A stretch of DNA of 64,000 nucleotides. Origin: Gnetum montanum. Taxonomy: Eukaryota > Streptophyta > Gnetopsida > Gnetales > Gnetaceae. Both the position numbers and the translations under genes were made by a program. Below are positions 1-11,376 of the stretch, in pieces (position 1 is the stretch's first letter; each line of letters starts with the position of its first letter). Under the pieces are notes generated by a model. The model was given only the letters and a program-made list of their open reading frames with translations. It ran no database searches and was not told the origin of the DNA. The stretch covers positions 80,120 through 144,119 of the forward strand of contig MNCI01001480.1 in NCBI GenBank assembly GCA_015680685.1, given 5' to 3'.

Positions 1-653
1 TTATGGTTAAGTAAACTTAAGGTACATGATTTTTATAGTTTTTTATGTTTTTATGTCCTGGTGCTATAAAGGGAGAAGAGAGATAACTAAGTAACTAATT
101 TAATTTAACTACTCAACTATGCTTTAACTAGTCATAACACCAGCATCTATTCTCACTTGATGTACACAACCTGAACCAGTGCAACACTATTGGGATTACC
201 AAACACTAATCGTTATTGGTTTACCAAGCATTACACACATCCTTGAAGTGGTCGTATTGAGTGTGTTTACTTAGGATAGTTGTAGGGTGAGAGAGAGAAC
301 ATTAATTAACTAAGGAAAGCATTAAGTAATAGTAATTAAAATTAATTAATCTATTCTAAATGCTTCAAGGTTTATCACAAAGTTCATCTTTATTGCTGTA
401 CACAAGGTGTGCTCAAGTACATAATGCTCGAATAAAGATCCGTTCACTTTATGACTCCTATTGCAGGCATGCAAAAATAATTCTAACTTTGAGAGGGAGA
501 AAAGGCAAGAGTTTCGGTAAGGGTCTAACTAATCTATTGCCAAACCAAGTACACCTACCTCTTATTTATAGGCAAAGAGATAGGTCCTGATATTGGGTAT
601 CTGACATCACTTGGTAGGCCCCAATATCGCGGATGCGATATTGTGACTCATTA
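1..653 (-). repeat. LTR of the GATATC family, cut by the window start
   Basis: This LTR reads on the minus strand, and its 5' end is at 653 (TAATGAGTCACAATATCGC, a mutated form of the TGATGGGAC start of element B). It contains a cluster of GATATT/AATATC half-sites (about 578-645), a TATA box (tatttatag on +, 563-571) and the conserved pair atctttatt...aataaagat around a poly(A) signal (about 400-440). No polypurine tract follows position 653, so it is a solo LTR or the 5' LTR of an element lying to the left. The last 170 bp or so of the LTR fall outside the window. It is closer to the LTRs of element B than to those of element A. Confidence 0.8.
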
Positions 654-887
654 GGTTACATATTATATAACTAAGTATATATATATTTTAAGACTTACAT
701 AATAAAATTTGTTACTTATTACTATGTATAATTAATATTATTCTTATTATTATTTAACTACTATATATATAATATATATTTTAAGTTGTGGGAGGTTGTC
801 TAAAGTAATTTTTATATATAAAACATTATATGGAAGTTGCAATTATATTCCACTTAATGTGAACAACTTGTGTGTATCTTCCGATAA
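654..887. other. AT-rich spacer
   Basis: Low-complexity TA-rich DNA lies between an LTR and the integrase end of the next Gypsy relic. I see no gene or second LTR in it. Confidence 0.6.
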
Positions 888-1850
888 TTACTTCTTGATC
901 TGAAATGGAACCAACCATCTTGTTGTAAATTTATTAGGTTTTTTCATATTCCACAATAACACTAGATCACCAACTTTAAAAGTATTTTTCATGGCCTTTC
1001 TATCAAACCATCTTTTAACTAGAGAAGCATTTTCTAATAAATTATCCTTGGCTCTATCTATTTCAGCTTTCCTTCTAATAAGCAAGGTCATGAAATTTCT
1101 ATCTTTATCTATTTTTTTACTATACCTTTATACAAAATTAGAGGCCAAGATTATAATCTTATTCATAACTCTTGTGGCTAATCCATAGGCTAAGTTATAA
1201 CTTGACATTCCAATAGCCCTTTTAAATCTAATACGGTCAGTCCATAACATAAATTGCAAATAATCTATCCAATTTCTTGGATTCCCCTCCATCAACTTTT
1301 TGACATAGGAAATAAGCTTTTTATTTGTAGATTTAGCTAAACCATTCCCTTGAGGATAATAATTATAGGAAAAAAATAAAAATATGGATTTCTTTGACAC
1401 CCATGTTATAAACTCCTTAAATTGAAAAGTAGGTCCATTATCATATACCAAAACTTTAGGCATACCAAAGTGACTTAAAATTTGATCTTCTATGAACCTA
1501 ATAACATCCAATGCTAAACAACTTCTTAGAGCTTTATGTTATGACCATTTATCAAAATAATTAGTGTCCATGAGAATAAACATATGTCTAGCTCTTAAAG
1601 GAGTAATTATGTTGATGAAATCTAAACCCCATTGCTGAAATGGTCTATCCACAACTACTAGTTTCAAGGGAGTTCTAACCATTTTGATTCTCAATCCATG
1701 GATTTGACACTTATAATATTTTTGAATTTTTAAACTAATATATTGATACATGTTCAGCCAATAAAAATCATAACAGAGTATATGTTGCATAGTGGACTTA
1801 GGAGACTCATAAAACAACTTAGAATGATCATGGAATTGTTCTAAAATAAG
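888..1850 (-). pseudogene. Gypsy integrase remnant (element G)
   Basis: Integrase joins retrotransposon cDNA into the host chromosome. The core is read in two pieces. The first (1,817-1,539) has RPFQQWGLDFINIITP, holding the first catalytic Asp, and ends in YFDKWS. The second (1,511-1,128) has VYDNGPTF with the second Asp, then NYYPQGNGLAKSTNKK, where the expected catalytic Glu of the Tat/Athila-type (A/G)EATNK motif is Lys. A C-terminal tail with KVGDLVLLWNMKKPNKF lies at 1,091-888. Frame breaks separate the three parts, so the protein is not functional. Confidence 0.85.
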
Positions 1851-1955
1851 ACTGATTTAATCATTATGAACACATTCTAACAAAACCCCTCTAAATTATT
1901 TTTTATACAAGATTCCATATTTAACCAGAAACTTGATTTCCTTTTTAAAGAAAGC

Positions 1956-2570
1956 TCATTTATGATTTGTAGTTAAATTATTCAGAATCTTTCTTGTGTT
2001 TAGGAATTTTAGAATTTCATCATACCTATCTCTTTCATGAGTTTTTAGCACACATATTTCATTTTCTTGAGTCATTAACTTGGCTAACCCCATTCCTTTA
2101 ATAGTCTTGCATATCTCTAATGAAAATTTGAAACCTTGAAGATTTATTAAACATTTCCCTCTTTTCAATCCAATCTCATTTTGACCCAAGCATTCCTTAA
2201 TTGTAGGTTCTATTAGCATAATATGAACCAATGAGCTTTCCAAGTAATGTTGAAGTGCTTTAATAACTACAAATGCTTATTTCTCTAGATCTGAATAATT
2301 TAATTTTGAACCTTATAATTGATATCCAAAAAATCCAATTGGTTCATCTTAACCTTCATCTTTTTGAGTTGAAATAGCGGAAATTAAATCATTTGAGGAA
2401 AAAGCATATAACAAGAAATCTTCCTTCAATCTTGGTTTTACCAAGTATGAAGCTTCTTAAATAGTCCTTTTAATCTTAGCTAAAGCTTTCTTTGATCTTG
2501 GTGCTTTCCTTACTATGATATCCTTCTTGAGAATATGTATCAAAGGCTTACTAATTTCAATGAATCCTAT
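1956..2570 (-). pseudogene. Gypsy RNase H remnant after RT (element G)
   Basis: The minus-strand reading gives a piece like YSDLEK-AFVVIKALQHYL followed by RGKCLINLQGFKFSLEI and IKGMGLAKLMTQ. This matches the connection/RNase H region that follows reverse transcriptase in Ty3/Gypsy polyproteins and leads into the integrase zinc-binding part. Several stops interrupt it. Confidence 0.7.
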
Positions 2571-2639
2571 AATAAACTTCTTAATGAAATTTATCTTTTC
2601 AAAGAAAGATATAAGAGAATTTTTGTTTGTCAGATGTTC

Positions 2640-3400
2640 AATATTTTGACCTACTTGAATTCATGTGTCATCTATAACAATTCCTTCTTCACAAATCATG
2701 TGACCTAGAAAATTTCCAAACTTAATCCTAAAGATACATTTCTTATGGTTTAATGATCATATTCATGATACCTGTTAAAAACTTATTGGAGGTGACTAAT
2801 ATGATCTTTCTTCCTTTTTGAATAAAATATCATATCATCTAAATAAACCATAATGAACTCAGCTATCAAGTCTTTAAAAGCTAAGTTCATTGCTCTTTGG
2901 AAAGTAGCTCCAACATTTGATAATCTGAATGGCATTCTTTTACTAGTAAATGTTCCCCATTTAGCGATAAATGCTATTTTATATCTATCACCCTTATCTA
3001 CCATAATCTAATTATAGCCTAAAAATCCATCTAGGAAAGAGTATCCCTAAGATCCTAATACTTTGATCAATATTTCATCAATTATAGGAGTGGATACTTA
3101 TCTTTTTCAAATGCTTCATTCAAATCTTTGAAATCCACACAAAGGCTAATATCACCATTCTTCTTCCTTACTAGAACAAGATTAGCAAGCCATGTCGAAT
3201 ATCGAACTAGATATATGATTTGGACTTACAATAACTTCTTAATCTCAACTTCTATAGCTAGTTCAAATGATGGATTGAATTTCCTTTTCTTTTGCATAAA
3301 TGTCTTACCATCATCTACTAAGGGAATTTTACATGTCATCACATTAGGTTTGAAAGCTTTAAGATCCTCATAAGACCAAACAAAATTCTCTAAATTATTC
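2640..3400 (-). pseudogene. Gypsy reverse transcriptase remnant (element G)
   Basis: The minus strand reads FVWSYEDLKAF, LANLVLVRKKNGDISLCVDF and RMPFRLSNVGATFQRAMN, then the catalytic box VYLDDM (within 3,004-2,783). These are the fingers and palm of a plant Gypsy reverse transcriptase. The middle section has many stops and at least one frame change, so the enzyme is dead. Confidence 0.9.
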
Positions 3401-3556
3401 TTTAACAGTAATAAAAAATTTCACCTAAAAACTAAGTTATCTTCCTCTGTGACATTTAATATCTTCAGTATTTTGGTAGATCTAAGATTCATTATTTCAT
3501 AAGCTTGATCATCAGAATTCTATATATTTTTTCTTGTAAATTGATTTTTACTAAAC

Positions 3557-4125
3557 TCATATCCAATTATACTTAGAACTTGACATTGTCTCTGGTGTGA
3601 TTTGATTTTCAAATTCTTGCTTATTCTTCATAAATCTAAGTACTTGATCATCATCTTTAAATACTTGCAAATGTTTTATGTTATCTAGTATTGATGGCTG
3701 ATTTTCATTTTCAATTACTACTCCTTCATAACTTTCTATCCTTTTCTCATTTAATGTTGAAGCTACCTTAGCTAAATCATCTACTATATAATTATCCTTT
3801 CTACCTATATGTTCTATCTCATAATAATGAAATTGATCCAATATTCTTTAGACAAGCTATTTATAAGATCATAAGAATGCGCTTTTGACCTCACAATTTC
3901 CCTTGACTTGTTCACAAATTAATCTTAAATCTTCTTTTATGGTGATTACCTTGGTTTCCATTTCTAATGTCCTTTTAATTCCAATACTCAAAGCTTCATA
4001 TTCGATCCTTTTATTTGTGTAGGGAAAAGATAAATGAATTGCCTTGAATATTTTTGGAAAATTATCTTTTATTAGAACTGCTCCAACTTCTGCACCTTTG
4101 GAGTTACAAGACCCATCAAAATATA
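3557..4125 (-). pseudogene. RNase H-like domain located before RT (element G)
   Basis: The reading begins ELYFDGSCNSKGAEVGAVLI (first Asp), continues NKRIEYEALSIGI (Glu), KEDLRLICEQVKG (second Asp) and IEHIGRKDNYIVDDLAKVAS (last Asp), so all four acidic residues of an archaeal/plant-type RNase H are still visible. Three stops lie just before the last motif. A linker with ILDNIKHLQVFKDDDQVLRF follows and then the RT. In Tat elements the additional RNase H usually sits after RT. I believe a plant Gypsy type with this domain before RT exists, so this is probably lineage structure rather than a rearrangement. Confidence 0.85.
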
Positions 4126-4267
4126 ATTCTCATTTCCTTTTGTCTTGAACTTCCTCTTTTTTCAAGTTATAAGCTTCTTGAAGTGTGCAAATTTTGGATT
4201 AAAAAACTCTTGTTTCAATAACTTTATTCTTCCCATTAGAAGTTATGTTTTCTATCATCAAAGGTTC

Positions 4268-4268
4268 N
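4268..4268. other. Ambiguous base (N)
   Basis: A single n lies between two copies of the short string catcaaaggttc, which flank it. This looks like an assembly join or an unresolved short duplication, not biology. Confidence 0.8.
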
Positions 4269-4535
4269 CATCAAAGGTTCACTATATATATATATATATG
4301 ATTTGCCTCCCCTTTCCAAGGTAGCACATATGAGAATAATCTGTTGAAATGTAACCTAAAAAGTTCTTACTCCAACTCTATTTAACAAAAGACTATGTGA
4401 ATCTAGTATATTTGCTAGTTGAATAGTCACTTTACTTTTTATACAAGATTCAGAAGCAATTTCCAATAGAACATTTGGTAGCTGACCCACAATCTTTACT
4501 CTACTTTTGCCTACTTGAACAATCTTCTTATTGGC

Positions 4536-4736
4536 TTATTTAGGAATCAAACCAAGATTTTTGTATATAGACAATGACATGATGGTAGATGTAGCTCTAG
4601 AATCGACCAAACAGTTGTGAAGATACTTGTCTTTTAACTTCATTGTCAAAAGAAAAGGAGGATCTTCTTCATCAAGAGTACACCAATAGCTATTTTTTGT
4701 TGTCTTATCAATGTTGGATACATTGCGTAACTCCAA
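4536..4736 (-). pseudogene. Gypsy aspartic protease remnant (element G)
   Basis: The reading PPFLLTMKLKDKYLHNCLVD followed by SRATSTIMSLSIYKNLGL is a retropepsin-like fold. The active-site triplet, normally D-S-G-A, reads D-S-R-A, so the catalytic Gly is lost. After the stop near 4,536 the protease continues in the same frame with KIVQVGKSRVKIVGQLPNV to about 4,380. The enzyme would cut the Gag-Pol polyprotein in an intact element. Confidence 0.8.
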
Positions 4737-4999
4737 TTCTCCAACTCTCCTTTTACCTTTAATAAGCTCTAAAGATTTTCTTTGTTGATCTCCTATTTGT
4801 AAAAATTAATTTATGCTAATGTTGGTCTTGACATGTTTAAGATCCTCAACTAAATCATATTCTCCATTAACATAAAAACCTGGCCTCTTTGCCCATTTAT
4901 TAAGAATTTGATTTTGAATGCTTTGCTCCACTTGATCTTCTTTCTTTTTATTTTTATTTTTCTCTCTTCTACTTGGTTCAAAAACCTTTCTCTTAGTGG

Positions 5000-5770
5000 A
5001 TGGATTAAAAATGATGTTTGGAGGCCTCGAAGTAGTTAACCTTTCTTTTGATCATAAACTATATCAATTTTCTTCATTGTTATTACACTCTTCATTTGAT
5101 GACATATCCTTTTTAGAACTTGATAGAGAAGAGGTATCACTAGATCCATTGTTAGAAGATTTTCTTGGATAATGAACACTAGATAGCTCATTATCTAATT
5201 TAATATCAAGGAAGTTAGACATAACAAGATCATTTTCATTCTCATATTCTTCTAACTTAGTATCTTGATGCTTATATTTTCTATTCTTCTTTTCTTCCTT
5301 GATTTTAACTTTTACCAAAGATTTTTCTAGCTTCACTACTATGTTGGATAAATATTTCATTAATTGTCCCTTACTAGATTCTTTGCTTTTTGACTCTTGC
5401 TCTATCTTAATACAAGTTAGTCTCGGTAATGCTTTAAGTTGAGCAAAATATTGCACAAGAATCATCATCTTTTCTTATCTTTTTTGAGTTGTGACAATCT
5501 CTTTATTATTCAAGTTCAACTATCTTTCTAATTGTATTACTTCACTATAGTAATCATTCAATGTTAGCAAGTTTGAAGTTCTTCTTAACCAATTCAAAAT
5601 ATTGGGATTCACAGCCTTGAGATAGGTGTCTCTAAGCATTTCATTTGATGGTCTACATTGTCTTTTAAGAACCCAAAAATTCATTGAAATTTAATGTTGA
5701 AATCTCTAATTGACTCTTTAACTCCTTGATTAGCTTGTACTAGCTCATTAACTCAAAACATTTACTAATT
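5000..5770 (-). pseudogene. Gag C-terminal remnant (element G)
   Basis: The minus strand from about 5,770 reads pieces such as ELVQANQGVKESIRDF and LRDTYLKAVNPNILNWL, typical of the end of a Gypsy gag helical domain. These are followed by an open stretch (5,468-5,064) rich in Lys, Glu, Ser and Asn (KVKIKEEKKNRKYKHQD), which is probably a gag-protease linker. The N-terminal half of gag is missing. Assignment of the charged linker is by position only. Confidence 0.55.
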
Positions 5771-5779
5771 TTATTTCAA

Positions 5780-6030
5780 ACCCTCCTAGCAATAAAAAGA
5801 ATTGTTGGTATGTTAGGACTATTGATTTCTTTGAATGTAATGAACTTAGGTAACCAATTTTCTTACCCTCCTTCTAGTGCGAAAAGAACTATTGACGTGC
5901 TAGGACTATCAGGCATATGAACTTAGATGACAAATTTTTCTCTTTCTAGCACCAAAAGAATAGTTGGTGATCGCTTGGGACCACCAACGCTTGTGACCCC
6001 TGATCTTATGACTTTGGGGATCATAGAAAA
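5780..6030. repeat. Three diverged partial repeats at the LTR-X edge
   Basis: Three related strings of about 38 bp occur about 75-90 bp apart: ctagcaataaaaagaattg..., ctagtgcgaaaagaactat... and ctagcaccaaaagaatagt..., each followed by a ttggtat/ttgacgt/ttggtga-type continuation. They resemble repeated copies of the LTR-X boundary. Origin is unclear. Confidence 0.4.
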
Positions 6031-7400
6031 TGAAGGTGTTCCTCAAAATAGGGTTTAGGTGCTTGTTGGTCTTCTAGCAATACAAAGGCCCATATACCTC
6101 GAAATAAACTTAGTGATTATGAAATGAACTAAACGTGAGTATGTGCTTGCTGTTGTAAATGTTGAAATGCTTAGGTTTGTGTATGAAATTGTAACTAGCT
6201 ATCATAAAATAAATTCAGCTAGCTTTCTCAAATACTATGATTTGTTTGAGATTCTTGTTTTTTGAAATCACTTAGTCTATATAGTCCCTATAGTAAACTA
6301 CTTGAAACACATATAATTTCACAAAAATGGTTGAGCACAATTCTACCAATCTACTCCTAGTTTTCCCTAGAGATAAAATTCCACAAGTAAACTAGAAATA
6401 GAGTAAGATTCAATAGATTTTAGAAAGAGAAAATAAAGAAAAGTAGATATGTGTAAATCTTAAACATTTAGGCATGATAAATTGAATATGATGAAACACT
6501 TCGCAATAAAGCTATTCCAATCTAATTTAAGTATTACAAATTGTCCAAACCTTCTGAGCTCGACATGCAAATACATAAAAGACAATCTTATTCACTACCA
6601 AAATGCATTGTGAACTACAAGTACAAGCTTATGCTTGGCTAGCCTATAGTTGTCAAGAATTGCAAACACTATAATTAATAGAAAAATTTGTTAATTTTTT
6701 AAATTAAAATTCTAAGGTAATAAACTTTAGAAAAATGAAGCTATTTCAAACAAGACAAAGTATCAAAGACTCTCTAGATCCTCTAAACTCAAATAGGAAA
6801 TTTCTATAAGAAATTACTATTAAATTTCTTAAGATGCTTTTCTGTAACATAAGCTCTTATTTGGCAAGCCTTAATAGAAGTCTAATATTTCACAAAATAG
6901 AGCTCTAAGAACAATCTAGAAAATCCAAAAATTAAATGCTAAGCATACTAAAATCTAGACCATTAGCTAAGTAACTAAACAAAATGGAAGATAAGGCACT
7001 CATAGGATTAAAACCAAACCACTAAATTGATATCTCTAGCAATCCATATTACAATCTTCAATGTTGCTTCTACCAATTTTTTCCCAAAAAATAAATTTCT
7101 CCTACTCTTGAAGCCTTTGTATAGTTGCTTCATGGTAGTTACATTCATCATTGAAGGTTAGGGTAAATATTAAATATCTAAGGAATTTATTCAAAACTAC
7201 CTTAAGAAGTTATAACTTCTATAGGGAGTTATGAGAAAATCAAGCCCTAGTTAGCAAGTGTCTTCTTAGCAATTACAACCTTACAAATATCAAGAAGATC
7301 TATTTATAACTTCCATGGGAGGTTAAAATTTTCATTGGAAATTTTTAATTCCCTTAGAAATTAAAGTTATATTTATCAAATGATTATAAATTCCCCCCTT
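5967..7400 (-). repeat. LTR-X copy 1
   Basis: About 1.4 kb is homologous, in the same orientation, to 38,900-40,500. Shared stretches include ggtttaggtgcttgttggtc, a run around cacaataaagctattccaa, and cctttgtatag against ctttttatagg. The last gives a TATA box on the minus strand (about 7,108-7,135), so this is most simply an LTR reading to the left. It sits directly before the gag of element G and could be its 5' LTR. Both boundaries are approximate, because only the left edge (tagttggtgatcg, compared with TGTTGGTGACTG in copy 2) is recognisable. Confidence 0.65.
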
Positions 7401-8940
7401 TTCAAATCGTAAACCTTTCTTTTTAAAATTATTAGTTGTAATTTGAATAAACCATAATTTTTTATTTGTGATGATTTTTTGATTAAATAAAATTGCTATT
7501 AAGGCCATGTAACCTTAATATACATGGTTTCATATTTGGTGTGCCTTGCGTTGATGTTTGAGCTTTGTGGTTATCATGTCTGCTACAATGCCACCTCCAT
7601 CGTGTGTTGTTCTTGTGTGTCTTGTATCCTCTGCTTCTACTCCTAGATCCTATTATTGTAGTTTGGTAGGCATGGCACTCCCACTGATGTTGTCCTTGAT
7701 CTCTACACTCATTATTCTACTTGGTACTACTTCACAATGGCTACCTCCATTGCAAACAAGAAATTTGTAGGTTTAGACCCTGCTTTGGTTGTCACCATGT
7801 TGATGCCCTACTACCACGTGATCCTTTGTGAGGTGAAACTTGTGTGTGAGAAATCAAAGAGGAGCTTCCATTCAAATTTTTGATTCTACTATGGAGAAAG
7901 TTTCCATGAAAAATACCCTTTACTTAGGGTTCATCACCCTACATTTTTTTGAAATATATGATAGCCATTGCTTTAAGGCTTCTTTTGATTTTGAATGTGA
8001 AGCCAAAATTCTAATGCCTGTAGGTTTGGCATGCTTGTTTTTGCTTTGGAACATTGATTTCATCTAGATCTTCTTATGAGTTGTAGGGCTCGTGTTCTTC
8101 TACAAGTTTTTGAAATTTTATTTTCTTTCTGCACTTTATATTGCCATGTTTTTTTTTCTATGGAAAGTGTTTCTCTTCTAGAATAATGATGAAAGTTTTT
8201 TTTGGACAATTTTTTTGAATTTTTCAACCATAATTTAATAAGAATCCTGTTAACTTTGTTTACTTTGTGTTGAAATTATGATCTTGTTCTACCAACATTC
8301 ATCAAATGTTGTTGAGCCTTTGAACTAGATATTTTCCTTTTGTTTGTTCAGAGTTCATAACTCTGCAACTTAATTTTCTACCACCATTTTGAAACCACTG
8401 TAAATTAAATACAACATTATGAATTGCAATGAGCATAACATAACAATGTATCTTTACATAATGCAATTACTTGTCAGTTTTCCTAAGAAGTTCTTGCACA
8501 ATTTCAGGGAAAATGGATGCACAAATTTATCCACTTTTTTTATTATTCTTTGAAACATCCAATTTACCACTAAAACTGAAATTGATATACTGATACAATG
8601 TAAGAACCAATGGTGATATTATTGCAATACATTCTCTTGCATTTCCCAAATTTCACCTCTAGCATTATACATATTTTTACATGGGAAAACCACAAATTCT
8701 TCATCCTTAAGCTAGAAACACCTTACAAAGCTTTCATTAATTCCATGCCTTTGGAATTATGAACACAAACTTAAAATGTGCATACCTTGAATGTAAAGAG
8801 AACTTTTCAATTTTTAAAAACCTTTCTTAGTAATTCTTTTCACTATTTCCCTTTTAAATAAATAATTTAACTTTTATCTTCTAATCACCATTAAAAAACT
8901 AAATTGGACAATTCACTTCTCAACATTATCTCATAAAATC
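7401..8940. other. No recognisable gene
   Basis: Two short open frames (7,558-7,770 and 7,840-8,067, +) have no recognisable domain, and composition is not convincingly coding. AT-rich sequence of probable repeat origin fills the rest. Confidence 0.4.
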
Positions 8941-10570
8941 TGCTCCATTAAAATGGTGTAAATGTGACAGTAGCTTCCAATTTCCATGCACTAATAATGT
9001 AGTAGAGTATGAAGGACTAATCATAGGGATGTTGATAGTTCGTGACTATGGTATTAGCTACTTAATGATAAAGGATGATTTGCAACTAGTAGTCAACTAG
9101 GTAACTGAGGTTTACACATGCAAGACTAATCATTTACAACCATTCTGCAATCTAGCTAAAACACTTATTTCACAGTTCACTATTGTGGGTATTCAACATA
9201 TTTCTTGAAGTGAAAACATACTAGCTAATGCTATTGCTACCTTGGTGCTAAATATGGTGCACAATGTGTTTAGCAAGATGCCTTCCATAATGGAGAATTG
9301 CACATTTCCCACCACACATAACACTGAAGATACCTCTATAGCCATTATTGAAAATGTTCCTCAATAAGAGTGGCATGACGATATGAAGTCTTATTTAATG
9401 CATGGTGAACCTTCACAAAACTTGATTACCCCCCAAAAATATGCAATATGCAAATGATCAAAATAGTACATCATCATGGATGATAACACATTATGTCAAA
9501 AATCTAACAATGACATACTGCTAGTGTGCATGGGAAGAAAAAAAGCCCATATGATCCTCAAACAAGTACACAAGGATATATGTGGAGGTCATATAAGACC
9601 TAGATTCATCCTATATGAAAAGTGATTGTCAACAAAAAGTTAAGACTTATGATATTTGTCAATGATATAGTAACCTAATACACATACCCCCAATCGAGTT
9701 GCATACCACTCAGATCACTTGGCCATTTCAACAATGGGAAATAGACATAGTTGGACCTATAATGTCAAAATCCTTCATGAGGTATAGTTTCATCATCACC
9801 ATAATTGAATAGTTCACCAAATAAGTTGAAGCAGCCCCTCTAAGGAAAACAACATCTTAACAAGTTTGCAAATTCATCTTTGATAACATTGTATCCCATT
9901 TTAGCTTACCATTAACTATCATCATAGATAACAAGCCTCAATTTAGTAGCTAAGAAATGCAAACCTTTTGCTAATAGTTGAGCATTAACTATTTCTTTTC
10001 ATCATTTTATTATCCACAAGCTAATGGCCAAGCTGAAGCTAGAAATAAGGTCATTATAAATCTTATAAAAAGGATACTAAGTAATGGTAAATGTAGATGG
10101 CATGAACAACTACTATACCTACTATGGGCCTATAGGATTACCTTTAGGACTATAACTAGAGCTATATCATATAGCGTAGTTTATGGATATGAAGTTGTTT
10201 TTCCTATTGAATTACAAGTTCCATCCTTAAGGGTAGCTTTGTCCAACTTCATCAATGATGAAAAAAATAAGAAGCTACATATCATTGATCTCAACTCAAT
10301 GGAGGAACAATAGATACACATACTTGCCAACATTAAATCATATCAAGCAAGGTAGAACTAACAATACCAACATGATCTTAATAGCTGGAAAGTCAAGGAA
10401 GGAAACCTTGTCCTCAAGGCTATTTTCAAGCCTATAGATAAGTTCTTAGCTAACTAGGAAGGACCTTTCTTGGTCACCAAAGCCTATTGCAATGCAACAT
10501 TCAGATTGTGAACCTAGATGGGAATGAATTGGTCAACCTAATTAACCATTCCTATCTTAAAACATATTAC
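8940..10570 (+). pseudogene. Tat/Athila-like Gypsy RNase H-integrase remnant
   Basis: On the plus strand an RNase H tail (VEYEGLIIGMLIVRDYGISY, IKDDLQLVV, then IQHIS and ENILANAIATLVL) runs from about 8,990 to 9,260. It is followed by an integrase zinc-binding piece (VHKDICGGHIRPRFI) and the core: PFQQWEIDIVGPI, then YYPQANGQAEARNKVIINLI with the catalytic Glu kept, and WHEQLLYLLWAYRIT (9,978-10,313). The C-terminal part GPFLVTKAYCNATF ends near 10,560. Many stops and frameshifts are present. RNase H directly before integrase is the usual Tat order. RT, protease and gag are missing upstream, so this is a 5'-truncated copy. Confidence 0.85.
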
Positions 10571-11376
10571 ATCTAACACTGACCTATTTTCTTGTAGTCT
10601 TTGTTTGTCTTTGTTTAAACATGTGACTGATATCGATGACTATGACAGTCTTCAACAAGAAAACCTTCATGACCTCTTATCTTTCCTGTTATCATCTCAA
10701 AGACTAAAAACTTTGTACAAATATATTAAACAAAATATATTCCTCTCCTGTATCTAATGATTGTAAATAATTATGGCTTATGTTTTCTTGCCAACTCATG
10801 GAGACTTATGCAAATTTCTATAATCACATGTACTCTTTGACTATTTTATTATTCTCTTGGAGTTCTGTTTGCAAGATTGAGCCTGAAGTCACTACAAAGA
10901 TATGACTCATCATAATTTTAAGTTATCATATAACCTCAATGCACAAAATGCAGTTAGCATGTTCGATCTTGCTAACAATGCTTACCTCACATCACTTCCA
11001 TCACCCCTTATACATAACCACTCCATGTAGCTAAATTATAGCCTTCCATACCTTGTTAACATTGAAAACCTTTGTTTGACATTCATGCTCCATGACCTTG
11101 TGACATTTTTTCTAGCATGCTTCATGCTCAGGTTTGCTAAATGTATCACATCTCATTTAGCAAGAAAACAAAACTTTAGTCCATTGAATGTACATCTCAT
11201 TTGGTAGAGATTCAAAGAAACTAAGTTCACTTAATGTAACACATCTCATTCATTAGAGATTCAAAGAAACGAAGTTTACTAAATGTAACACAATTGATTC
11301 AATGAGAAAGCAAAGCTTAGTCTTGGCAACAAAACCCCATTAAGGTTTTATTTTCCAAAGAAAAGAGGGGAGAAAA
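10571..11376 (+). other. 3' untranslated region and polypurine tract of the Gypsy remnant
   Basis: Non-coding DNA lies between the end of integrase and a purine run (aaagaaaagaggggagaaaa, 11,357-11,376) directly before TGTCAAGG. The position and purine content fit the plus-strand primer site of an LTR element. Around 11,200-11,290 the string cattagagattcaaagaaac is imperfectly repeated. Confidence 0.5.

Larger units (their letters stand above)
888..5770 (-). mobile_element. Degenerate Ty3/Gypsy retrotransposon (element G), internal region
   Basis: Reading on the minus strand, the domains come in this order: gag tail (about 5,770-5,000), protease (about 4,736-4,536), an RNase H (4,125-3,557), reverse transcriptase (about 3,400-2,640), a second RNase H (about 2,570-1,956) and integrase (about 1,850-888). 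All are broken by stops and frameshifts. The primer site and N-terminal gag are missing, and no 3' LTR is visible before 888. The LTR-like sequence at 5,967-7,400 has the right place and strand to be its 5' LTR, but that link is unproven. The two RNase H domains suggest a Tat-related lineage. Confidence 0.85.

Noticed and set aside
7558-8067. Two plus-strand ORFs (70 and 75 codons)
   Set aside because: No domain, no shared frame and no support from neighbours.
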